Source of the DNA: Candidatus Nanopelagicales bacterium
GTDB taxonomy: Bacteria; Actinomycetota; Actinomycetes; S36-B12
DNA length: 64,000 bases
Reading direction: 5' to 3'
Assembly: GCA_018401415.1 (NCBI GenBank)
Contig: JAGYKV010000009.1
Location: 1 to 64,000 of the forward strand
The notes under the pieces are model-generated. The model was given only the letters and a program-made list of their open reading frames with translations. It did not search any database and was not told the DNA's origin. Below are positions 58,132 through 64,000 of this stretch, in pieces. Made by a program: the position numbers and the translations under genes. How positions within the stretch are numbered: position 1 is the first letter of the stretch; every line of letters begins with the position of its first letter.

Positions 58132-58889
58132 GAAGGAATCGCTTTCACCGTGGGTGCTGTTTTCCGATCCACCAACGGTAGCGACTTCAGTCCGCGATCC
58201 ATGTGCCACTGCAGGAAGGCCGACACCATGCCACTTGCCTCTCCCCGAGCCCTCGGCTCACTCTGATCCGCGATCAGCCAATCACCCGAGAGCAGAGCGC
58301 CCAGGAGAGCCACCGCCTCGGTTGTGGGGGCCGCCGCTCCCGGCAGGCGACAGCGCTCACACACCATGCCACCGAGGGCAATGGCGAATGCGCGGTGCGG
58401 ACCTGGTTCCCCGCACTGGGCGCAATCGGCAAAAGACGGTGACCAGCCGGCAACGGCCAGTGAACGCAACAAATAACTATCCAGGATCAAACGCGGGTCA
58501 TGTTCACCACCTGCTAGTGATCGCAGGCCGGACACGAGCAATGCGAACTGCGGGACCGCCGGCTCACGTTCTTCGGGGGTTAAGCGCTCGGCGGTCTCCA
58601 ACATGGCGGTACCGGAAGTCCAGGCTACATAGTCCGCAGAGAGCGGCGCGCCCATGGCCGAAATTGTTTCGACCTGAGTGACGCTGTCTAGTGACTTACC
58701 CGTGTACATCTGAATGTCAACGTGCGCGAATGGCTCCAGACGGCCGCCAATGCGACTCGATGTTTTACGAACACCTCGCGCCACGGCCCTGATCCGGCCA
58801 TACTGACGAGTGAGAAGTGTGACAATGCGATCGGATTCACCGAGCTTCTGCGTACGCAGAACAATTGCTTCATCTCGGTAAACCGGCAC
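58128..58889 (-). CDS. recO: DNA repair protein RecO
   Basis: A 253-residue protein. The OB-fold N-terminal domain has [20 protein letters not shown] and [20 protein letters not shown]. The helical C-terminal domain has a four-cysteine zinc site, [10 protein letters not shown] and [10 protein letters not shown]. RecO loads RecA in gap repair together with RecR. It is intact. It sits between era and uppS, as in many actinomycetes, and its stop overlaps the uppS start. Confidence 0.9.
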   Translation of the reverse strand: MPVYRDEAIVLRTQKLGESDRIVTLLTRQYGRIRAVARGVRKTSSRIGGRLEPFAHVDIQMYTGKSLDSVTQVETISAMGAPLSADYVAWTSGTAMLETAERLTPEEREPAVPQFALLVSGLRSLAGGEHDPRLILDSYLLRSLAVAGWSPSFADCAQCGEPGPHRAFAIALGGMVCERCRLPGAAAPTTEAVALLGALLSGDWLIADQSEPRARGEASGMVSAFLQWHMDRGLKSLPLVDRKTAPTVKAIPS

Positions 58890-58946
58890 GCTACATTCTA
58901 GGCGGGAAATCTGTTATTGACCGTGAACCGCACGCCAGGAGGCTAG

Positions 58947-60143
58947 ATGGGCACCATGGAGGACCAATCCGAACCCAATCCGAATCCCACCGGTACCAGG
59001 AATATCGCATTTATTGCCCTCGAGCCGAGGTACCTCAAGCGCGCTATTTTCATGATCTTGGTGGGCGTCATCATTTTTCAGATTGTGACGTGGTCTTTTG
59101 CCCTCCTGGCCGGGTTTCTTTTCAACCTACTATTGGCATGGCTTCTGGCCATTTCCATTGACCCACTGGTCACGGGTCTTGCTTCGCGAGGAATGCGGCG
59201 CGGGGTGGCCACTTCGATTGTCGCCGTCGGTGGAATTGCTCTGATTGGCGGATTCATTGCTCTTTTTGGTGGCGCACTTGCCAACCAAATCGCCGATTTG
59301 ATTATCGCCCTCCCCCTGCTTGTTCTCGATCTTGCTGAGTGGTTCAACGGAACATTCGATGCCAATATCAATCCCGTTGAGTTAACCGCCAACCTAAACC
59401 TCACCAGCGAACAAATCACGAGTATCGCCTCCTCACTCGCCGGCGGAATTTTTGGTGTGGTGTTCAGTGTGATCAGCGTGGTGTTCAGCCTTTTGACGAT
59501 TCTGGTGTTCTCCTTCTATTTCTCCGCAGATGCTCCCCGAATCAAGCGGTTCATTGCCGGGTGGCTGCCACACGGTCGCCAATTGGTGTTTATCAATGTC
59601 TGGGATATTTCCGTACGCAAGGCGGGCGGCTTTGTTATTTCCAAATTCGCCCTGGCAGTTCTCTCCTCCGCCGCTCACGTTGGCTTCTTTTATCTGATTG
59701 ATGTTCCCTATTGGCTACCCATGGGAATTTTCGCCGGACTGGTGAGCCAGTTCATTCCGACTATTGGAACCTATCTGGGTGTGATTGTCCCCGGCCTGTT
59801 TGCCGCATTTGAACAACCACTGGATGTTCTCTGGATCGCGATTTTCGCAACGGTGTACCAACAGATCGAAAACTATGTATTCACCCCACGAATTTCCACC
59901 GCGACCATGGATATTAATTCGGGAGTTGCCTTGGGCGCAGTATTTGTTGGTGCCGCGCTCTTCGGTCCGATTGGAGCCATTATTGGAATCCCCGTGGCCG
60001 CCATCATCATTGCGGTATTCGAGGCATATGGACAGCGTTATGAACTACACCCGGAAGTTGAAGAGCGAACTCAGGTTCGGCGCCTGCGAAGTCCCGTTGA
60101 AGTGATTCGGGAAATGCAAGCTTCAGAAACCGAGACGCCGTAA
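58947..60143 (+). CDS. AI-2E family transporter (TqsA/YdiK type)
   Basis: A 398-residue membrane protein with about eight helices. Family features are LLAWLLAISIDPLVTGLASR after the first helix pair, a long loop near residues 115-150, FSFYFSADAPRIKRFIAGWL, the GFVISKFALAVLSSAAHV region and GLVSQFIPTIGTYLGVIVPG. VYQQIENYVFTPRISTATMD comes before the last helices. The family exports small solutes or autoinducers; in actinomycetes the substrate is unknown. It is intact. It points against era, and the two 3' ends overlap by 21 bases. Confidence 0.85.
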   Translation: MGTMEDQSEPNPNPTGTRNIAFIALEPRYLKRAIFMILVGVIIFQIVTWSFALLAGFLFNLLLAWLLAISIDPLVTGLASRGMRRGVATSIVAVGGIALIGGFIALFGGALANQIADLIIALPLLVLDLAEWFNGTFDANINPVELTANLNLTSEQITSIASSLAGGIFGVVFSVISVVFSLLTILVFSFYFSADAPRIKRFIAGWLPHGRQLVFINVWDISVRKAGGFVISKFALAVLSSAAHVGFFYLIDVPYWLPMGIFAGLVSQFIPTIGTYLGVIVPGLFAAFEQPLDVLWIAIFATVYQQIENYVFTPRISTATMDINSGVALGAVFVGAALFGPIGAIIGIPVAAIIIAVFEAYGQRYELHPEVEERTQVRRLRSPVEVIREMQASETETP

Positions 60144-61034
60144 CTGCTTGGGATCACGTTGCCAGTCCTTGGCAACTTTCACCCGAAGGTCCAGGTACAC
60201 GGCGACACCCAAGTACTTCTCAATCTCCGCTCGAGCCTCTGTTCCCACGGTGCGTAATCGCGATCCCTTCTTCCCGATCACAATCGCTTTTTGACTGTCC
60301 CGCTCCACAAAAATATTGGCGTGGATATCCGACATTGGTCGGTCAGCGGGCCGACCTTCACGCGGTGTGATTTCTTCCACCACCACGGCAATCGAGTGCG
60401 GGAGCTCGTCTTGGACACCCCGCAGTGCGGCCTCGCGAATCAATTCGGCCACAAAGATTTCGGCGGGTTCATCTGCCGAGGAATCATCGGGGAAAAGAGT
60501 GGGGCCTTCGGGCAGACCATTGATCAATTCACGAACGAGGATATCCACCTGCTCATTGCGCACCGCCGAAACCGGAATGATCGCTGTCCAGTCGATTTCT
60601 AAACTGGTACCCAAGTCAGCGACGGCCATGAGTTGGGTTGCGAGTTGATCAGGACTGACCGTGTCGATTTTCGTGACGATCGCATAGAGATTCTTTCCCG
60701 GCAGTTGAGCGATCGCACTCGCAATAAACCGATCACCGGGACCAATTGCTTCATTGGCCGGGATACACAGTGCAATCGAGTCCACATTTCCCCAGGTGTC
60801 TTTGACTTCGTCATTGAGTCGCTCACCGAGAAGGGTTCTGGGCCTGTGCATGCCGGGTGTGTCCACCAAAATCAATTGCCCCTCAGGGCGATTAACAATC
60901 CCGCGAATTGTTCGACGCGTGGTTTGTGGACGATCCGAGGTGATGGCCACCTTCGTGCCCATGACCGCATTGAGCAATGTGGATTTACCCGCATTGGGGC
61001 GTCCCACCACTGCCGCGAACCCACTTCTAAACAT
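60123..61034 (-). CDS. era: GTPase Era
   Basis: A 303-residue ribosome-assembly GTPase. G1 is VVGRPNAGKSTLLNAVMG, the G2 region is TSDRPQTTRRTIRG, G3 is ILVDTPGMHRPRTLLGERLN and G4 is AIVTKIDTVSP. The KH domain at the C-terminus has VIGKKGSRLRTVGTEARAEI, which binds the 3' end of 16S rRNA. It is intact and of normal length. It overlaps the EamA gene's stop by eight bases, so the CNNM-EamA-era genes are likely one transcript. Confidence 0.95.
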   Translation of the reverse strand: MFRSGFAAVVGRPNAGKSTLLNAVMGTKVAITSDRPQTTRRTIRGIVNRPEGQLILVDTPGMHRPRTLLGERLNDEVKDTWGNVDSIALCIPANEAIGPGDRFIASAIAQLPGKNLYAIVTKIDTVSPDQLATQLMAVADLGTSLEIDWTAIIPVSAVRNEQVDILVRELINGLPEGPTLFPDDSSADEPAEIFVAELIREAALRGVQDELPHSIAVVVEEITPREGRPADRPMSDIHANIFVERDSQKAIVIGKKGSRLRTVGTEARAEIEKYLGVAVYLDLRVKVAKDWQRDPKQLRRLGF

Positions 61035-61941
61035 TTGTTCGCTCCTCTGAATTGGCCTTCGGGGCTGAATCTGATGCTCGCGCCAAAAGTGCTAGTGCCA
61101 ACAGAATCACAATGCAACCAACCCAGCCCAATGTACTGAGGCTTTCACCAAGGAGCCACACTGCCAAAATTGTGGCCACCAGGGGTTCGCCCAAATTCAA
61201 TGTGGCAATTGTTCCCGGCATGAGGTTCTTCAAACCCACCCCAAAGAGGACATAGGCGAGTGTGGTGACAAATAATCCGAGCCACAGAATGAGGACGATC
61301 CCTGATGCTGTGGTGAACCAGGTACCGCCGGTAATGACGAACGGAATAAGAAGGATCGCGCCAATGGAAAAAGATGCGGCGAGAACCTGGTTGGGGTTTT
61401 TGCCCTGCTGGGTGAGTTTCGTTCCGATATTTGTCATGACCGCGTAACTGGCTGCCGCCGCAAGCCCGGCCAGCACCCCACCCACGTTGATGTCGCCGGT
61501 GGCTGGGCTGCCCACGAGGAGGAACACCCCAGTCATTCCAATGACCGTTGAAATCCACCAGGTATTCGATGGCCGCCCCGCGCCCCAAACCCAACCGAGC
61601 AGACCAGAAAACCACGGAGCCGCTGAAATGGTGACCAATGTTCCCACCGCAACGCCCGCCAGGTTGGCACTGAGAAAGAAGAAGAACTGGAAGGCGCCCA
61701 CGGAAAGGCCCATCAGCCAGATCAATGGGATGCGGAACATGGTGGTGAAGGCCAACCCGCGGGTGACCACAATCAGTCCAATTGCCCCGACGAGGAGCCG
61801 CCAACCGGCAACGGATTGCGGTGATGCATCCGGAACGAGCAGGGTCGCTGCGGTTGCAGATGTTCCAAAAAGTGCGGCGGCGCCGAGTACGGCGAGTACG
61901 GCGACATTGGCCTTTGAGAATTTGGCGTTAGCCGGTGGCAT
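61027..61941 (-). CDS. EamA/DMT family transporter
   Basis: A 304-residue protein with ten hydrophobic helices in two EamA repeats. Examples are VAVLAVLGAAALFGTSATAA, SPQSVAGWRLLVGAIGLIVV, GVLAGLAAAASYAVMTNIGT and GTIATLNLGEPLVATILAVW; the L-N-x-x-E-P-L-x-A pattern is typical. Such proteins export metabolites or amino acids, and the substrate is unknown. It is placed between the CNNM gene and era, overlapping both, which is not the usual content of this operon. It is intact. Confidence 0.85.
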   Translation of the reverse strand: MPPANAKFSKANVAVLAVLGAAALFGTSATAATLLVPDASPQSVAGWRLLVGAIGLIVVTRGLAFTTMFRIPLIWLMGLSVGAFQFFFFLSANLAGVAVGTLVTISAAPWFSGLLGWVWGAGRPSNTWWISTVIGMTGVFLLVGSPATGDINVGGVLAGLAAAASYAVMTNIGTKLTQQGKNPNQVLAASFSIGAILLIPFVITGGTWFTTASGIVLILWLGLFVTTLAYVLFGVGLKNLMPGTIATLNLGEPLVATILAVWLLGESLSTLGWVGCIVILLALALLARASDSAPKANSEERTNV

Positions 61942-63238
61942 TCTCGTCCTGGCGTTCTTCCCCTACTTCGATGACAACTGGGATAGCCCGCACGAAACCG
62001 ATTCGGTTTCGCCGGCTCGAGCCGTGTTCGGCGATCAGTGTCCATCCGTCTACATCAATTGTTGATTGAGCGATCGGGACGCGACCGAGTTTCTTGGCCA
62101 TGAGCCCCACTACGGAATCAACCCCTTCTTCTTCTGAATCAATATCTGCATCAATGAGTTCAGCGAAGTCGTCAATGTTCATGCGAGCCATGACCCGGTA
62201 GCCGCCTTCGGGGAGTTCTTCTACCTCAGGTGCCGCGTTGTCGTATTCGTCGGCGATCTCTCCCACGATTTCTTCCAGGATGTCCTCGATGGTGATCAAC
62301 CCGGCGGTGCCGCCGTATTCGTCCACCACAATCGCCATGTGCACTCGAGCGGCTTGCATGTCCCGCAGGAGTTCGTCCACCTGCTTACTGTCGGGGACAA
62401 AGTATGGGGTGCGCATGAGATCTTCAACCGATTCCTGTTGTTCGGCCTCCCGAAACTCAAAAACTCTTTTGACAATATCTTTGAGGTAAATAACACCCAC
62501 GACATCGTCTGAGTTTTCACCAATAACAGGGATACGGGAAAAAGTTGACCGCAGACCCAGTGACAATGCTTGACGCAGGGTTTTGTTTCTTTCAATGAAG
62601 ACCATGTCTGTGCGCGGCACCATGACTTCGCGGGCAAAGGTATCGCTCAATTCGAATACCGAGTGAATCATTTGGCGTTCGTCATCTTCAATGAGGGAAT
62701 CTGCTCCGGCAATGTCCACCAGCTCGCGCAGATCCGCCTCCGTGTCAAATGGTCCTTCGCGGAAACCTTTACCAGGGGTGAGTGCATTGCCGATCAGGAT
62801 CAACAGGGTCGTGACGGGGCCGAGTACCGCAGCGAAGAAGCGGGCGGGTCCGGCGGACACAAGTGCGATTTTGTCGGCATGGATGCGTCCCAATGTTCTG
62901 GGAGCAACCCCCAGACCAACATAGGAAATCACCACCAAAGCCAAACTCACCAAGATGAACGCCGGGATAAATGACCAACCAAGATCGGATCGGAGCCAGT
63001 TGATGTAACTAAAACCAATGAGGACAAATGCACTCACACTTGCCACGGTGGACAGGAAAAGCAGCACATTGACATAGCGGGCGCGGTCTTTCAACAGATA
63101 CAGCAATCGGCTCGACCGCAAACTTGGTTTGAGATCCTCCACGCGAGCACGCGATACCCGAGCAATTGCCGTTTCAGCGCTGATCAATAAACCAGCAATA
63201 ACAAAAAGAACGATGGCGATCAACGTGACCGATATCAA
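61928..63238 (-). CDS. CNNM/HlyC-CorC family membrane protein
   Basis: A 436-residue protein: an N-terminal DUF21 domain with four helices (LIAIVLFVIAGLLISAETAI, VNVLLFLSTVASVSAFVLIG) is followed by two CBS domains (REVMVPRTDMVFIERNKTLR and VHMAIVVDEYGGTAGLITIE) and a CorC-HlyC domain (GGYRVMARMNIDDFAELIDA). Family members are implicated in magnesium or other metal export. The start is most likely TTG 63238, overlapping the ybeY stop by four bases; the frame upstream of it lies within ybeY. Its stop overlaps the EamA start by 14 bases. Confidence 0.85.
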   Translation of the reverse strand: MISVTLIAIVLFVIAGLLISAETAIARVSRARVEDLKPSLRSSRLLYLLKDRARYVNVLLFLSTVASVSAFVLIGFSYINWLRSDLGWSFIPAFILVSLALVVISYVGLGVAPRTLGRIHADKIALVSAGPARFFAAVLGPVTTLLILIGNALTPGKGFREGPFDTEADLRELVDIAGADSLIEDDERQMIHSVFELSDTFAREVMVPRTDMVFIERNKTLRQALSLGLRSTFSRIPVIGENSDDVVGVIYLKDIVKRVFEFREAEQQESVEDLMRTPYFVPDSKQVDELLRDMQAARVHMAIVVDEYGGTAGLITIEDILEEIVGEIADEYDNAAPEVEELPEGGYRVMARMNIDDFAELIDADIDSEEEGVDSVVGLMAKKLGRVPIAQSTIDVDGWTLIAEHGSSRRNRIGFVRAIPVVIEVGEERQDENATG

Positions 63239-63735
63239 TTCGTTCCTTCCCGATTCGCATTTTCCCGATTCGCATTTTCCCACTGAGTAGTGAGCCAGTC
63301 TGATAAAAGGCTGTCCTGTAGGGCAAACATACGGGCATGGTCATCCGGTTCCTGGTGATCCATCCCGAGAAGGTGCAAAATTCCGTGGGTGACCAGGAAT
63401 TCGGTCTCCTGCTGCAGGGTGCGACCACTTTCGAGCATTTGGGGACCGAGGAATTCAGGGCAAATCACAATATCGCCCAAGATCCCTGGCTCTGTGGTTT
63501 CCCCGGCGGCGGGCAGGGTGATTTGATCGATGGGAAAGGACAGGACATCGGTGGGACCAGGTTCGTTCATCCAGTCCTCATGCAAGGTGGTCATGCGATC
63601 AGTGTCAATAAATGTGACCGCAATAACCGAATCCGGGTGAATACCCAATGCTGACAGGTGATGCTCGATCAATGCGTCGACTGCTTGGAGATCAATGGGG
63701 GCATTGGTCTCGTTGAGGACTTCACGGTGCGGCAT
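63235..63735 (-). CDS. ybeY: Endoribonuclease YbeY (rRNA maturation factor)
   Basis: A 166-residue metalloprotein with the zinc motif LVTHGILHLLGMDHQEPDDH (H-x3-H-x5-H) and the upstream WMNEPGPTDVLSFPID. It takes part in 16S rRNA 3'-end maturation and ribosome quality control. The C-terminal tail carries a doubled NANRE sequence from a 15-bp tandem repeat at 63251-63280, beyond the conserved domain. It lies two bases after phoH, as in most actinomycetes. Confidence 0.95.
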   Translation of the reverse strand: MPHREVLNETNAPIDLQAVDALIEHHLSALGIHPDSVIAVTFIDTDRMTTLHEDWMNEPGPTDVLSFPIDQITLPAAGETTEPGILGDIVICPEFLGPQMLESGRTLQQETEFLVTHGILHLLGMDHQEPDDHARMFALQDSLLSDWLTTQWENANRENANREGTN

Positions 63736-63737
63736 GG

Positions 63738-64000
63738 TCAGGACTTTGGCCCGGATTCCATTTTGGTGTCATAGCGTTCATAGGCGGCGACAATGTCGCC
63801 CACCAGTCGGTGACGCACAACATCGTTCTGGGTCAGTCGCACGAATGCGACATCGTCCAGCCCCTCGAGAATTTCCGACACCACTCGCAATCCACTTGTG
63901 GTTCCGCTCGGCAGATCCACCTGGGTGACATCGCCGGTGACCACCATGGTTGAACCGAACCCCAGACGGGTGAGAAACATTTTCATTTGTTGGGCGGTTG
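63738..64000 (-). CDS. phoH: PhoH family protein, C-terminal part (runs off the window)
   Basis: The last 87 residues of a PhoH-type ATPase are present: QQMKMFLTRLGFGSTMVVTG, DLPSGTTSGLRVVSEILEGL and FVRLTQNDVVRHRLVGDIV. The sequence F-L-T-R-L-G-x-x-S followed by V-x-T-G-D-x-T-Q-x-D-L-P is diagnostic. The Walker A part lies beyond 64000. It precedes ybeY in the same operon. Confidence 0.9.
   Translation of the reverse strand, partial: TAQQMKMFLTRLGFGSTMVVTGDVTQVDLPSGTTSGLRVVSEILEGLDDVAFVRLTQNDVVRHRLVGDIVAAYERYDTKMESGPKS

Noticed and set aside
58132-58209. Longer N-terminus of uppS starting inside recO
   Set aside because: The extra 26 residues are within recO and resemble no UppS; the ATG at 58131 forms a typical 4-base overlap.
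61928-63283. CNNM protein starting at 63283 with a CESGKCESG lead
   Set aside because: That lead is the out-of-frame reading of the 15-bp repeat in ybeY; the TTG at 63238 couples to the ybeY stop and begins just before the first membrane helix.

Overview
The window looks like a chromosomal segment of an actinomycete with intermediate GC content. The evidence is the right-hand gene order phoH-ybeY-CNNM-EamA-era-recO-uppS-zur/znuABC-glyS-dusB-ppdK-dgt-dnaG, frequent GTG/TTG starts, 4-base stop/start overlaps, and DUF6703- and DUF6941-type proteins. I cannot place it at family level.

Layout. (1) 1-16.7 kb is a graveyard of insertion sequences laid over a broken nucleotide-sugar gene. An IS30 (674-6282) carries an IS110 and an IS3 element, and that IS3 carries a second IS3. 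Then come an IS3 remnant, a broken methyltransferase, another IS3, a partial IS30 with a solo IS110 end, a head-to-tail IS21 junction, an IS256 inside IS21, istB pieces, a truncated group II intron maturase and a last IS3 remnant. (2) 16.7-37.2 kb is a surface-polysaccharide locus: a decayed ABC flippase, an NDP-sugar epimerase, a polyprenyl-phosphate sugar-1-P transferase, an FkbM methyltransferase, a D-glycero-D-manno-heptose activation cassette, then a tightly coupled operon mixing glycosyltransferases with a PqqD-like protein, an HprK-like kinase and an NTP_transf_5 nucleotidyltransferase, a GT2/FAD-oxidoreductase pair and a nucleotide-sugar dehydrogenase. Two cassettes are bounded by duplicated pieces of neighbouring genes, which suggests modular growth by recombination. 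(3) 37.3-64 kb is housekeeping: tRNA-Asn, dnaG, dgt, ppdK, dusB, an MFS pump, HU, glyS, a complete zinc-uptake operon with its regulator, uppS, recO, era, CNNM, ybeY and the end of phoH.

How the genes work together. The sugar genes would activate heptose (GmhA isomerase, HddA kinase, a fused phosphatase/nucleotidyltransferase), start a glycan on the polyprenyl carrier and extend it with at least five glycosyltransferases. The PqqD/HprK/NTP_transf_5 trio resembles tailoring enzymes of phosphorylated lasso peptides, and its presence inside a glycan operon is the most interesting candidate system here. The zinc genes form a self-contained uptake and control unit with a Zur-like site before znuA.

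Quality caveat. Many genes, including essential glyS, ppdK and dgt, are split by single-base indels. Where I could reconstruct the frame, the change usually sits in a short homopolymer. Sequencing or assembly error is therefore likely for many of the frameshifts between about 18 and 53 kb; from about 53.2 kb to the end I saw none. Frameshifted genes are listed as CDS when the product looks otherwise complete, and as pseudogene when parts are missing or decay is extensive.
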